Shown here one piece after another: positions 23,408 to 32,210 of a stretch of DNA of 36,954 bases (position 1 is its first letter; the number at the start of each line of letters is the position of its first letter). This DNA comes from Variovorax sp. KBW07. Its GTDB lineage: Bacteria; Pseudomonadota; Gammaproteobacteria; Burkholderiales; Burkholderiaceae_C. The DNA lies in NCBI RefSeq assembly GCF_003852515.1, contig NZ_QAJK01000140.1:1-36954 (forward strand), written 5' to 3'. The notes under the pieces are model-generated. The model was given only the letters and a program-made list of their open reading frames with translations, was not told the origin of the DNA and did no database searches. The position numbers and the translations under genes were made by a program.

Positions 23408-24925
23408 ATGCAACTCATCGTTTCCGCCAGCCTCATCGCGGCGGTCGTCCTGTGGGGGCTGGTTTCGCCGGCCACGCTCGACAGCGTGTTCGGCGCCGCG
23501 CTGGCCGGCATCACGCGCAACTTCGGCTGGTTCTACCTGTGGGTGGTGCTGGGGCTGGTGGTGCTGGCGTTCTTCCTGGCCTTCAGCCGCTTCGGCGACC
23601 TGAAGCTGGGCGATGAAGACGACGAGCCCGAGTTTTCCATCGGCGCCTGGTTCGCGATGCTGTTCGCGGCCGGCATGGGCATCGGGCTGGTGTTCTGGGG
23701 CGTGGCGGAGCCGATCTCCCACTACGCGAGTCCGCCGCCGGGCGTGATCGCGGCCACGCCCGACGCCGCTGGCGTGGCCATGCGCTACGCCTTCTTTCAC
23801 TGGGGCCTGCACCCGTGGGCCATCTACGGCATCGTCGGCCTGTCGATCGCGTTCTTCAGCTTCCGCCGCAAGGCACTGCCGCTGGTCAGCTCGGCCACCG
23901 AGGCGCTGCCGTGGCGCTTCGTGCAGCGGCTGTCGCCGGCCTTCAACGTGCTGGCGGTGGTGGCCACGGCGTTCGGCGTCGCGGCATCGCTGGGCATGGG
24001 CGCGACGCAGATCAACAGCGGGCTGCACGCGGCCTTCGGCACCGAGATCGGCCGCTGGACGCAGGCGACGATCATCGTGGTGACGACGGTGCTGTTCATT
24101 ACCTCGGCGGTGACCGGCGTCGAGCGCGGCGTGAAGTGGCTGTCGACGGGCAACCTGGTGCTGGCGGCGTTGCTGGCGCTCGTGGTGCTGGTCGTGGGGC
24201 CGACCATCGCCATCGTCGAGACCTTCACCAACACGCTGGGCTCGTACCTTGCCGAGTTCGTGCGCATGAGCCTGCGCATGAACCCGTTCCGCAACAGCTC
24301 GTGGGTCGGCGACTGGACGCTCTTCTACTGGGCCTGGTGGCTGGCGTGGTCGCCGTTCGTGGGGCTGTTCATCGCGCGCGTGTCGCGCGGCCGCACCATC
24401 CGCCAGTTCATCCTGGGCACGGTGATCGCGCCCACGCTGGTGGGCTTCGCGTGGTTCTCGGTGTTCGGCGGGGCGGCGCTCAACTTCCAGATTTTCCAGG
24501 GCGTGCCGCTGGTCGAGGCGGTGCGGGCCGACGTGTCGACCACCATGTTCGTGATGTTCAAGGCCATGCCCATGGGCATGCTGCTGTCGGTGGTGGCCAC
24601 GCTGCTGGTGTTCGTGTTCTTCGTCACCTCGGGCGATTCCGCCACGCTGGTGCTGGGCATCATGAGCACCAAGGGCAACCCGAACCCGCCGGCCCGCGTG
24701 AAGATCACCTGGGGCGTGCTGGTGGCGGCCATTGCACTGAGCCTGCTCTTCGCGGGCGGGATCAAGGCCATACAGACGGCGACCATCGTGTTCGCGCTGC
24801 CCTTCGCGTTCGTCATCCTGCTGATGGCGCTGTCGGTCACGCTGGCCATCCGCGACGACTGGAACGCGGAGCAGAAACGCGAACGCGAGCTGCGACGCAA
24901 GATGCGGCAGCTCGTGAACGGTTAG
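23408..24925 (+). CDS. BCCT-family (betaine/carnitine/choline) transporter
   Basis: Secondary transporter of 505 residues with about 12 transmembrane helices. The family motif GMGIGLVFWGVAEPISHY (89-106) contains the glycine stretch seen in sodium-coupled betaine carriers such as BetP, and the aromatic-box helix YWAWWLAWSPFVG is at 307-319, followed by the IARVSRGRTI loop. The C-terminal tail after the last helix is short (about 35 residues, basic), so a long osmosensing extension like that of BetP is not seen. GGAGG lies 7 bases before ATG 23408. The likely substrates are glycine betaine or related quaternary amines (family inference). Confidence 0.93.
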   Translation: MQLIVSASLIAAVVLWGLVSPATLDSVFGAALAGITRNFGWFYLWVVLGLVVLAFFLAFSRFGDLKLGDEDDEPEFSIGAWFAMLFAAGMGIGLVFWGVAEPISHYASPPPGVIAATPDAAGVAMRYAFFHWGLHPWAIYGIVGLSIAFFSFRRKALPLVSSATEALPWRFVQRLSPAFNVLAVVATAFGVAASLGMGATQINSGLHAAFGTEIGRWTQATIIVVTTVLFITSAVTGVERGVKWLSTGNLVLAALLALVVLVVGPTIAIVETFTNTLGSYLAEFVRMSLRMNPFRNSSWVGDWTLFYWAWWLAWSPFVGLFIARVSRGRTIRQFILGTVIAPTLVGFAWFSVFGGAALNFQIFQGVPLVEAVRADVSTTMFVMFKAMPMGMLLSVVATLLVFVFFVTSGDSATLVLGIMSTKGNPNPPARVKITWGVLVAAIALSLLFAGGIKAIQTATIVFALPFAFVILLMALSVTLAIRDDWNAEQKRERELRRKMRQLVNG

Positions 24926-24939
24926 CTCTTGTTGTTATT

Positions 24940-24973
24940 AAAAAAAGCCCGGCGCACCACTGGCGCGCCGGGC
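24940..24973 (-). terminator. Rho-independent terminator of the small lipoprotein gene
   Basis: GCCCGGCGC (24947-24955) pairs with GCGCCGGGC (24965-24973) in a perfect 9-bp stem with a 9-base loop. An A7 run at 24940-24946 becomes a T7 run on the minus strand, placing the terminator 8 bases beyond the stop of the minus-strand lipoprotein gene. On the plus strand no T-run follows, though the hairpin may also protect the BCCT mRNA 3' end. Confidence 0.85.
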
Positions 24974-24980
24974 ACCCCCC

Positions 24981-25436
24981 CTATCCCCCGATGTGCATCG
25001 TGAACGCCGGTCCGCTGTTGAGCACGCATTGGCCGCTGCCCAACGTGGCCGAGTTCATCGTGTACTGGCAACTCAGGTTGCCGCCGCGGCTGCCGGTGGC
25101 ATTTGCCACGCCGGTGCCCCGCGAGCCTGCGACCCGTGTTGCCTCTCCCTGAAATTGTTCGCCGCCGATCTGCGCATTGAAGTGGCCGCGGCCGTTCATG
25201 TCGCTGGTCACCGTGCCGCCGATCGTTCCGTAGCGCGCCGCCTCCGCGTTGGACGGATAGAGCCGTGCGCTGAAGGTCTGTGCCACCGGCACCGGCGCGA
25301 CCGCATAGCTTTGCTGCGACGGCAGGTTGGGTGCGGGTTGTCCCAGCGGCACCACGTAGCAGCCGCTGAGTGCGGTGGCCGAGAGCGTGGCGGCAAGGGC
25401 GAGACGGACGAATGTGACGGAACGCGGGATGTTCAT
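24981..25436 (-). CDS. Small putative outer-membrane lipoprotein
   Basis: A 151-residue product starting MNIPRSVTFVRLALAATLSA with a lipobox LSGC (Cys26), so probably lipid-anchored. The mature part has a Pro/Gln-rich stretch (VPLGQPAPNLPSQQSY) and then a glycine-rich beta-type domain (GTIGGTVTSDMNGRGHFNAQ, GEATRVAGSRGTGVANATGS) with two cysteines (LSCQY and GQCVL) that may form a disulfide. The family is not recognised. I chose ATG 25436 because it begins the signal peptide; the frame is open to 25508. A strong terminator follows. Confidence 0.8.
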   Translation of the reverse strand: MNIPRSVTFVRLALAATLSATALSGCYVVPLGQPAPNLPSQQSYAVAPVPVAQTFSARLYPSNAEAARYGTIGGTVTSDMNGRGHFNAQIGGEQFQGEATRVAGSRGTGVANATGSRGGNLSCQYTMNSATLGSGQCVLNSGPAFTMHIGG

Positions 25437-25631
25437 ATGCTTTTCACTGGCCCGGGCAGATGCCCGTGCGGCGAAATGTGCCGGGTGTGGCCTCAGGGGT
25501 GCGCGCATTTCGCGGTGAGTACCGCGCCGCGCGCCCGGAAGTAGCCACGGCCGCTACTGCGGCATGTGTGGAATGCGCGGAGGGGCAGTGGCGCGGCGGC
25601 AGAATCTCGCTCCCATCCTCGCAGGCCCCGA

Positions 25632-26042
25632 ATGAAATCGACTTCTCCGCCCATCGCCGCCGTCATGGTCCACGCCAGCGACGTCGACGCGGCGCTCGAC
25701 TGGTACACCAAAGCATTCCCCGATGCCCGGCGGGTGTCGATCGGTACGCCGGCCTTCGAGTGCCTGTCGCTGCATGGCGTGCTGCTGGAGATCGTTCCGG
25801 CGGACGGGAAAGTCGGCTCGGGCGCCTTCGGTTCTGTCGTGTACTGGAACGTCGAGCGCTTCGACGAAGCCCTGGCGCATCTGCAATCGCTCGGCGCGGC
25901 GCTGTACCGCGGCCCGATGTGGCTTCAGGGGGAGGAGGAAGGGGCGGAGGGCGAACAGTACATGTGCCAGGTGCGCGATCCCTGGGGCAACTGCATCGGC
26001 TTGCGGGGCCCATCCAGCGGGCGGCGACAATGCGCGCCATGA
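25632..26042 (+). CDS. VOC-family protein (glyoxalase/bleomycin resistance-like)
   Basis: A 136-residue single-module VOC protein. Typical features are the opening strand IAAVMVHASDVDAALDWYTK with the Asp/Trp/Tyr pattern of the first helix, the strand LLEIVPADGK, and the C-terminal VRDPWGNCIGLRGP. His14 and Glu53 are candidate metal ligands but the full set is not certain, so enzymatic, binding or resistance roles remain open. ATG 25632 begins the VOC fold; upstream sequence to 25566 reads as arginine-rich shadow. The stop overlaps the next gene's ATG (ATGA), indicating coupling. Confidence 0.82.
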   Translation: MKSTSPPIAAVMVHASDVDAALDWYTKAFPDARRVSIGTPAFECLSLHGVLLEIVPADGKVGSGAFGSVVYWNVERFDEALAHLQSLGAALYRGPMWLQGEEEGAEGEQYMCQVRDPWGNCIGLRGPSSGRRQCAP

Positions 26043-26458
26043 ATTTTCAGAAATTTCTGGTGCCCGTGGGCGCCATCCTTCTTCTCGGCCTGGCCTGGCG
26101 CAGCGGCGGCTGGGGCGGCGTCGCGCTGGCCGGCGGCGCGATCGTGATGTTCCTGCTGCTGCACTTCAACCGCGCGATGCAGGTGCTCAAGCGGGCGGCC
26201 GAGCGGCCGGTGGGCTACGTGGCCAGCGCCGTCATGCTCAACGCCAAGCTCAAGCAGGGCGTGACGCTGATGCACGTCATTGCCATGACGCGCGCCCTGG
26301 GCGAGCTGCATTCGCCGAAGGACGAGCAGCCCGAGCTGTACCGCTGGACCGACAGCGGCGGCTCGTACGTCGATGCCGTGTTCAACGGCGGCAAGCTGCA
26401 GAGCTGGACGCTCACGCGGCCCGAGACGCCGCCCGAAGAAGAAACCCCGGCGAGCTGA
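26039..26458 (+). CDS. Two-TM protein of unknown function
   Basis: A 139-residue protein beginning MNFQKFLVPVGAILLLGLAW with two transmembrane helices (about 5-20 and 25-41), then a basic helix (NRAMQVLKRAAERPVGYVAS) and a soluble C-terminal domain ending in a small beta-type stretch (YRWTDSGGSYVDAVFNGGKL) and an acidic tail (PPEEETPAS). I recognise no family by name. An alternative in-frame ATG at 26030 adds three residues; I prefer 26039 because it overlaps the VOC stop as ATGA. It converges on rdgC with 37 bases between stops, where CATCAGCGCCG occurs twice. Confidence 0.72.
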   Translation: MNFQKFLVPVGAILLLGLAWRSGGWGGVALAGGAIVMFLLLHFNRAMQVLKRAAERPVGYVASAVMLNAKLKQGVTLMHVIAMTRALGELHSPKDEQPELYRWTDSGGSYVDAVFNGGKLQSWTLTRPETPPEEETPAS

Positions 26459-26495
26459 GCGCTCGCCGGCCCATCAGCGCCGCATCAGCGCCGCG

Positions 26496-27512
26496 TCAGA
26501 ACGGCGCGTCTTCTTCCTCGGCGGCATCGGCCGGGGTCGTGGTGGTCGGCGCCGAGGCCGGCTTGGCTGCAGTTGCAGCAGCCTTTGGCGCTTCATCGGG
26601 CAGGGCCGCCGAGAAGGCCGCCTCGCCGCCCAGCGCGTCGAGCAGCGCCGGCACCATCTGGCCCAGTTCGCCCGTGGCAATGGCCACGTCGGCGTCGAAG
26701 TTGTCTTCCTTCTTGCCGCCCGCGGCGCCGTCGCCCGTGCCTTCGAGGAACACGATCTTGCGGATCAGCATGCCCTGCGTCAGCTCGAAGGACACGCGGT
26801 CGTCCCAGGTCATGGCCAGGCGCGTGGGGCGCTTGCCGTCGGTGATGTGCTGCTTCACTTCCTCGATGTCGAGCGGGTGCTTGGCGTAGCGCACCACGGC
26901 CTTCGATTCGTCCGAAGCCTTGAGTTCGCACTCGCGGTCGATGGTGAAGCCGGCCGGCGGCTCCTGCGTGAGCAGCCATTCGGCCATGGCGGCGGCCGGT
27001 TCGATCTGCGTGTTGATGAGGCTCACGGCAAAGCCGTCGAGCGACTTCACGAGGCTGGTGACCACTTCGTCGGCACGCGCCGCATTGGCGCTGTTGATGA
27101 CGAGGCGGCGCTCGGCCTGGTCGATCCACACGGCCACGCGCGCATTGCGCGTGAAAGCCATCGGCAGCAGCTCCAGGGTGATGTCTTCCTTGAGCTCTTT
27201 CTTTTCCTTCTTGCCGGGCTTGCGGCCGGTGGTGGCCTCGATTTGCGCGCAGCGCTCGTCGAGCTTGCGGCGCACCACGGAGCCGGGCAGCGTCTTGCTT
27301 TCGATCATGTACTCGACCAGCCATTGGCCGTCGATCGATTCGACCAGCGGGCCGTTGGCTTCGCCGCGGGGCTCGGACCAGCCGGCGGACTTTTCCTGCG
27401 AGGGGGTGCAAGGCTCGAAGCGCTGCTTGCCCAGCCCTTCTTCCGCCTCGGCCAATGTTTGTGACCAGGCAGGTTCGATGCGATAGACGATGACGTTCTT
27501 GAATACGGACAC
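26496..27512 (-). CDS. rdgC: Recombination-associated protein RdgC
   Basis: Ring-forming DNA-binding protein that modulates RecA activity. The 338-residue product starts MSVFKNVIVYRIEPAW and has the family stretches ESIDGQWLVEYMIESKTLPG, EDITLELLPMAFTRN and RYAKHPLDIEEVKQHITDGK. It is longer than the E. coli protein because of a low-complexity Ala/Thr/Pro-rich acidic tail (about residues 300-338). The start codon is GTG at 27512, preceded by an AAAGGG-type site. It is divergent from ilvE with 118 bases between starts. Confidence 0.96.
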   Translation of the reverse strand: MSVFKNVIVYRIEPAWSQTLAEAEEGLGKQRFEPCTPSQEKSAGWSEPRGEANGPLVESIDGQWLVEYMIESKTLPGSVVRRKLDERCAQIEATTGRKPGKKEKKELKEDITLELLPMAFTRNARVAVWIDQAERRLVINSANAARADEVVTSLVKSLDGFAVSLINTQIEPAAAMAEWLLTQEPPAGFTIDRECELKASDESKAVVRYAKHPLDIEEVKQHITDGKRPTRLAMTWDDRVSFELTQGMLIRKIVFLEGTGDGAAGGKKEDNFDADVAIATGELGQMVPALLDALGGEAAFSAALPDEAPKAAATAAKPASAPTTTTPADAAEEEDAPF

Positions 27513-27630
27513 GGGAACCCTTTTTCCACTGGTTGGGACAACCGGCCATTGTCGGGCACCCGGTTCCGGGCTCGGTCGTAAAATCGAAAGCTTTTGCGAC
27601 TTCCCCCATCGCTCCCAAAGGAATCAGGAA

Positions 27631-28584
27631 ATGAGCTCGATCCCCCCCTCGCTGGACGACCGTGACGGCAAGATCTGGATGGACGGTGAACTCGTGGACT
27701 GGCGCGACGCCAAGATCCACGTGCTCAGCCACACGCTGCACTACGGCTGCGGCGCCTTCGAGGGCGTGCGCGCCTACAAGACGGCGGACGGCGCCACGGC
27801 CATCTTTCGCCTGGCCGAGCACACCGAGCGCCTGTTCAACAGCGCCAAGATCCTGCGCATGAAAATCCCGTTCACGCCCGAACAGCTGAACGAAGCCCAG
27901 AAACAGGTGGTTCGCGAGAACAAGCTCGAAAGCTGCTACCTGCGCCCGCTGATCTGGATCGGCTCCGAAAAGCTCGGCGTGAGCCCCAAGGGCAACAAGA
28001 TCCACGCCATGGTCGCGGCCTGGTCCTGGGGCGCCTACCTGGGCGAAGAAGGCATGAAGCGCGGCATCCGCGTGAAAACCTCCAGCTACACCCGCCACCA
28101 CGTCAACATCACGATGACGCAGGCCAAGACGGTGAGCAACTACACCAACTCGATCCTGGCCAACATGGAAGCGCTGGACGACGGCTACGACGAAGCGCTG
28201 CTGCTCGACGCGAGCGGCTTCGTTTCCGAAGGCGCGGGCGAGAACATCTTCGTGGTCAAGGGCGGCGTGGTGTACACGCCCGACCTGTCGGCCGGCGCGC
28301 TCAACGGCATCACGCGCAACACCATCCTGCACGTCTGCAAGGACCTGGGCCTGGAGCTGGTGCAAAAGCGCATCACGCGCGACGAGGTCTACATTGCCGA
28401 CGAGGCTTTCTTCACCGGCACGGCCGCTGAAGTGACGCCCATCCGCGAACTCGACCGCATCGAGATCGGCAACCGGGGCGACGGCGGTTCGCGCGGCCCC
28501 ATCACCGAGAAAATCCAGTCTGCCTTCTTCGACATCGTGAACGGCAAGAATCCCAAGTACGCCCACTGGCTCACGAAAGTCTGA
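27631..28584 (+). CDS. ilvE: Branched-chain amino acid aminotransferase
   Basis: Fold-type IV PLP enzyme transferring amino groups between glutamate and the branched-chain 2-oxo acids. The 317-residue product has the PLP lysine as Lys166 in MTQAKTVSNYTNSILANMEA, the acidic signature ALLLDASGFVSEGAGENIFV, and the C-terminal FFTGTAAEVTPI. The N-terminal HTLHYGCGAFEGVRAY also fits IlvE. AGGAATCAGGAA immediately precedes ATG 27631, so this start is preferred over the longer open frame to 27490. A -10-like TAAAAT lies at 27579-27584 without a good -35. It is followed after 5 bases by a zinc-finger gene, probably co-transcribed. Confidence 0.95.
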   Translation: MSSIPPSLDDRDGKIWMDGELVDWRDAKIHVLSHTLHYGCGAFEGVRAYKTADGATAIFRLAEHTERLFNSAKILRMKIPFTPEQLNEAQKQVVRENKLESCYLRPLIWIGSEKLGVSPKGNKIHAMVAAWSWGAYLGEEGMKRGIRVKTSSYTRHHVNITMTQAKTVSNYTNSILANMEALDDGYDEALLLDASGFVSEGAGENIFVVKGGVVYTPDLSAGALNGITRNTILHVCKDLGLELVQKRITRDEVYIADEAFFTGTAAEVTPIRELDRIEIGNRGDGGSRGPITEKIQSAFFDIVNGKNPKYAHWLTKV

Positions 28585-28589
28585 ACCCC

Positions 28590-28799
28590 ATGTCTACCAA
28601 TGCAGTCGTCGAACTCCTGGCCAAGGAGCTCAACCATCAGGGCGGCGTGTTCTGCCCCAGCCCCAAGGCGGACATGCAGCTCTGGGACAACCACCCGAAG
28701 GTGTACCTCGACGTGGCGCGCACCGGCGAAGCCAAGTGCCCGTACTGCGGCACGCTGTACCGCCTGAAGGCCGGCGAAACGGTGTCGTCGCGGCACTGA
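28590..28799 (+). CDS. zf-CHCC zinc-finger domain protein
   Basis: A 69-residue cytoplasmic protein with the CHCC zinc ligand set: Cys22 (GGVFCPSP), His35 (WDNHPKVYLD), Cys50 and Cys53 (KCPYCGTLY). This is the domain of mitochondrial NDUFS6, a complex I accessory subunit, which suggests but does not prove a link to respiratory complex assembly. It follows ilvE by 5 bases; in many beta-proteobacteria such a gene sits beside ilvE, as I recall. A terminator follows 60 bases later. Confidence 0.9.
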   Translation: MSTNAVVELLAKELNHQGGVFCPSPKADMQLWDNHPKVYLDVARTGEAKCPYCGTLYRLKAGETVSSRH

Positions 28800-28858
28800 C
28801 TTTTGTTCCTGTGCGTGTGCTGCTGCCGGTCCGCCGGCGGTGGCACGGCCAGAAACCA

Positions 28859-28888
28859 GAAACCCGGCCATGGCCGGGTTTCGCTTTT
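28859..28888 (+). terminator. Terminator of ilvE-zf-CHCC unit (24-bp perfect palindrome)
   Basis: GAAACCCGGCCA (28859-28870) is perfectly mirrored by TGGCCGGGTTTC (28871-28882), giving a 10-bp stem with a 4-base loop or longer cruciform. TTTT at 28885-28888 follows on the plus strand. It lies between convergent genes and on the minus strand is followed by TCTGGTTTCTGG, so it may also serve the O-antigen ligase gene weakly. Confidence 0.75.
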
Positions 28889-28911
28889 CTGTCGTCGCCT
28901 GGTCTTGCCGC

Positions 28912-30165
28912 CTAGGCTTGCGCGGACAGTGCCGCAGGCGCAACGCGCCGTGCCGGCCACAGGTCGCGCCAGGGCGCCGGGTCCTTGGTTTCCAGCGCCA
29001 GCCGCAGGTAGACCTGCGAGATCCACAGCAGCGCCAGCCCGATCTGCGCGTCGCGCAGCGCCGAGTTCACGCTCGACGCAATGAGCGCGATCAGCGTGGC
29101 GGCCAGCGCGTAGCGCCCCGCGATGTCGGGCCGCTTCCAGGCCTGCCAGACGGAGGCGACCATGATGACCAGCAGGCTCAGCAAGGCCGGCAGGCCGCCC
29201 TGCGCACCGACCCACAGGAAGTCGTTGTGCGGCATGTTCGATTCGGAGAAAAGCGCCGGGCCGCGCTTGTGCCACTGCTCGGTCCAGCCGCCGATGCCCC
29301 AGCCGGTGAGCGGCCGGTCGGCGATCATGCGGCCGGTGTCGCGGTACATGTAGTAGCGGATGACCCAGCTGCCCTTGAAGACGGCGCCGGCCTGCGCTTC
29401 TTCGAGTTCCTGCACGCCGGTCTCGACCTTGTGCTGCAGCTGCGGCAACTGGTACAGCCCCGCGCCCAGCACCACGGTGCCGAGCACCAGCGCGCCGACC
29501 AGCATCTTCAGGTGGTTGCGCCACTGGTGGATGCACACCACCGGAACCACCAGCAGCAGCGCCAGCACCGAGGTGCGCGAGGTCAGCGGCAGCGCCACCA
29601 CCAGGCCCAGGCCGAGCAGCAGCACGAAGGCGGGAATGGCGCGCAGCGGCTTGTGCGCGGCAATCTGCGCAATGCCCCACACCGCGGCCGTGGAGGCCAC
29701 CACGCTGAACAGCAGCGCATTGCTGATCGACTTGTTGCCCACTTCCATGACCACCGCGCGCAGCGGCGACCAGATCGGAAAGCCGAAGCTGTAATAGGCC
29801 ACGATGAGCAGCACGTTCAGCGCCGCGATCAGCAGGAAGCCGCGCAGCGCCCATATCGCTTCTTCGCGGGTGAGCGCCATCGCCATCAGTATGGTGAGGC
29901 CGATGCGAATTCCGTGGAACAGGTTGGAGGGGGTTTCAGGGTAGTGCCGCCCGAAGGCCAGCACGAGCAGGGTCCAGGCCAGGTACGCCATCACGGGCCA
30001 CCACAGCGGGTTGGCGCGCAACCGCGCGTAGCGTTCGCCATAGCCGCCGGCGAGCAGCATGGTGGCCAGCAACAGCAGGGCCGACAGGTAGGTGACGCCG
30101 ACCGGCATGAACACCACCAGCCCCCAGAACATGGCCGCGGGCCGAACGATGTGCGATCTCTGCAT
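28912..30165 (-). CDS. O-antigen ligase/polymerase family membrane protein (Wzy_C)
   Basis: Polytopic inner-membrane protein of 417 residues with about 11-12 hydrophobic helices, resembling the WaaL/Wzy group that joins or polymerises surface glycans on the periplasmic face. Family landmarks are an arginine in LPLTSRTSV (Arg197) and the large periplasmic loop (about 240-330) with DRPLTGWGIGGWTEQW and MPHNDFLWVGAQGGLPAL, including His313. Ligase and polymerase cannot be separated by eye, and no glycan biosynthesis genes lie beside it. ATG 30165 has no strong ribosome site. It is 74 bases downstream of the histidine kinase gene on the same strand. Confidence 0.88.
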   Translation of the reverse strand: MQRSHIVRPAAMFWGLVVFMPVGVTYLSALLLLATMLLAGGYGERYARLRANPLWWPVMAYLAWTLLVLAFGRHYPETPSNLFHGIRIGLTILMAMALTREEAIWALRGFLLIAALNVLLIVAYYSFGFPIWSPLRAVVMEVGNKSISNALLFSVVASTAAVWGIAQIAAHKPLRAIPAFVLLLGLGLVVALPLTSRTSVLALLLVVPVVCIHQWRNHLKMLVGALVLGTVVLGAGLYQLPQLQHKVETGVQELEEAQAGAVFKGSWVIRYYMYRDTGRMIADRPLTGWGIGGWTEQWHKRGPALFSESNMPHNDFLWVGAQGGLPALLSLLVIMVASVWQAWKRPDIAGRYALAATLIALIASSVNSALRDAQIGLALLWISQVYLRLALETKDPAPWRDLWPARRVAPAALSAQA

Positions 30166-30239
30166 AGGGGCGGGATTTTAGGTGCCGCCCGCCCGGCTCA
30201 ACCTGACTTCACCCGAGGAGGCGCTGCGCTGTGCGGCGT

Positions 30240-31436
30240 TCAGTGGCCGCGTGCAGCCGGCAGCCGGATGACGAAGCTCGCGCCGCCGCCCGGCCGATCT
30301 TCGCAGCGCACGGAGCCGCCGTGGCGCTCGGCGATCGACTTCACCAGCGACAGCCCCAGGCCGACGCCGCCGTTGCGCTCGCTGGCGCCGGGCAGGCGGT
30401 AGAAGGGCTCGAAGATGCGTTCGCGCAGGGGCACGGGAACGCCCGGCCCGCGGTCGTTGACGCGCACCGTGGCAAAGCCGTTGGCGCTGCCCAGCTCCAC
30501 CGCGATCTCGCCGGCGCCGTAGCGGCGGGCGTTCTCGAGCAGGTTGCGGATCGCGCGGCGCAGCAGGCGCGACACGCCCGGCACGGTCAGCGCCGCGTTG
30601 TCGGTGCCTTCGGCCAGGTCGAGCTCGGCATCGACGCGCGAGCACTCCTCGGCCGCCAGGCCAGTCAGGTCGACCGGCTCGATGGTGCCCATGTCGGCCT
30701 CGCTGGCGTCGAGCCGGCTGGCCAGGAGAATCTCGTCGATCAGCTGGTCGAGCTCGCCGATGTTGCGCGAGATTTCTTCGCGCGCCGCCTGGCTCGGGCG
30801 TTCGCCCATCAGCTCCAGGCCCATGCGGATGCGCGTGAGCGGCGAGCGCAATTCGTGCGATGCGTTGGCCAGCAGCGACTTGTGCGAACGCACCAGCTGT
30901 TCGATGCGCTCGGCCGACGCGTTGAATCGTTTGGAAAGATCTGCCACTTCGTCCTGCCCTTCTTCGGTCACGCGCACCGAGAGATCGCCCTCGCCCCATC
31001 GCTGCACGCCGCGCTGCAGCGATTCCAGCCGCTGCGTGATGCGCCGCACGATCGGGTACACGGCCAGTGCCACCGCCACGCCCACCAGCGCGATCATCCA
31101 GCCCAGCCCGAAGGGCGTGCGCCAGGGCGCGAAGCCGCCGGTGCCGGTGGGCCGCTCGCGCGGCGCCACGCGCAGCGTGATGGCCTTGCCGTCGCTCAGC
31201 GTCACGTCGAACTCCAGGCCCTGGCCGGGCACGCGCAGCGCGGTGCCGGTGCCGATCTTCTTGTCTTGTGCGTCGAGCACCACGACTTCGCGCGGCACCG
31301 GCGCGAGGCGCTCGCGCTCGGCCTCGGCCGCCAGGCGCACGATCCAGTTGGCGGTCAGCGTGAGGATGACCACGCCGCCCACCACCGCGAGCCAGATGCG
31401 GACGTAGAGGTGGCGGGAGTAGAGGTTGCGCAGCAT
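30240..31436 (-). CDS. Sensor histidine kinase, CpxA/RstB-like
   Basis: Membrane-bound kinase of 398 residues. Transmembrane helices are at about 13-36 and 110-130, enclosing a small periplasmic sensor (about 75 residues); a HAMP region follows (RRITQRLESLQRGV to about 180). The phospho-accepting His194 is in NASHELRSPLTRIRM. Catalytic boxes are N (NLLENARRYG), G1 (NDRGPGVP), F (IFEPFYRLPG) and G2 (GVGLGLSLV). It follows the response-regulator gene by 15 bases, so the two form a pair. Resemblance to CpxA (LTRL-type H-box, FYR in F-box) suggests an envelope-stress role, but the sensor domain is much shorter than CpxA's. Confidence 0.92.
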   Translation of the reverse strand: MLRNLYSRHLYVRIWLAVVGGVVILTLTANWIVRLAAEAERERLAPVPREVVVLDAQDKKIGTGTALRVPGQGLEFDVTLSDGKAITLRVAPRERPTGTGGFAPWRTPFGLGWMIALVGVAVALAVYPIVRRITQRLESLQRGVQRWGEGDLSVRVTEEGQDEVADLSKRFNASAERIEQLVRSHKSLLANASHELRSPLTRIRMGLELMGERPSQAAREEISRNIGELDQLIDEILLASRLDASEADMGTIEPVDLTGLAAEECSRVDAELDLAEGTDNAALTVPGVSRLLRRAIRNLLENARRYGAGEIAVELGSANGFATVRVNDRGPGVPVPLRERIFEPFYRLPGASERNGGVGLGLSLVKSIAERHGGSVRCEDRPGGGASFVIRLPAARGH

Positions 31437-31451
31437 CGGCAGGAGGGCCCG

Positions 31452-32174
31452 TCAGTCTTGCTGCTTGGCGAACACGTAGCCCACGCCGCGCACGGTGAGG
31501 ATGCGCTTCGGGTTCTTGGCATCGACCTCGATGGCGGCGCGGATGCGGCCCATGTGCACGTCGATGGAGCGGTCGAAGGCTTCGAGCTCGCGGCCGCGCA
31601 CGGCTTCCATGATCTGGTCGCGCGTGAGCACGCGGCCCGCGCGCTCGGCCATGGCCACCAGCAGGTCGAACTGGTAGGACGTGAGGTCGGCCAGCGCGCC
31701 GGCCACCGACACGGTGCGCGCGTTGCGGTCGATTTCCAGGGTGCCGAAGCGCATCACCGTGGAGGCTTCGGACTCGGTGGTGGTTTCGCTGCGGCGGCGC
31801 AGCACGGCGCGGATGCGCGCCAGCAGCTCGCGCGGCTCGAAGGGCTTGGGCAGGTAGTCGTCGGCGCCGATTTCCAGGCCGATGATGCGGTCCATCGGGT
31901 CGCCCTTGGCCGTGAGCATCAGCACCGACACCTTGGAGATGGGGCCGGGCAGGGCGCGGATGCGGCGGCAGACCTCGAGCCCGTCGGTGTCGGGCAGCAT
32001 CAGGTCGAGGATCACGAGGTCGGGCGCGTGCTGCTGCAACTGCTCGAGCCCGCTGGCGCCGTCACCGGCATGGTTGAAGGCGAAGCCCGACTGCGTCAGG
32101 TATTCGCCCACCATCTGCGCCAGGCGGGTGTCGTCTTCGATCATCAGGAGTTGGGGGGTGCTCATGCGCTTCAT
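31452..32174 (-). CDS. OmpR/PhoB-family response regulator, CpxR-like
   Basis: Two-domain regulator of 240 residues. Receiver: acidic pocket Glu13-Asp14-Asp15, phosphorylation site Asp57 (VILDLMLPDTDG), MLTAKGD switch lysine, KPFEPRELLARI. DNA-binding winged helix: FDLLVAMAERAGRVLTRDQI and GRELEAFDRSIDVHMGRIRA; the FDR-ID-H pattern is close to that of E. coli CpxR. Start could be 32174 (MKRMST) or 32165 (MSTPQL); neither has a strong ribosome site. Upstream lies GTAAA-N5-GTAAA, the CpxR consensus, which supports autoregulation. Confidence 0.93.
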   Translation of the reverse strand: MKRMSTPQLLMIEDDTRLAQMVGEYLTQSGFAFNHAGDGASGLEQLQQHAPDLVILDLMLPDTDGLEVCRRIRALPGPISKVSVLMLTAKGDPMDRIIGLEIGADDYLPKPFEPRELLARIRAVLRRRSETTTESEASTVMRFGTLEIDRNARTVSVAGALADLTSYQFDLLVAMAERAGRVLTRDQIMEAVRGRELEAFDRSIDVHMGRIRAAIEVDAKNPKRILTVRGVGYVFAKQQD

Positions 32175-32210
32175 GGTCGTCCACGGGGAGCAAGCGGGCT
32201 TGAACGCTCC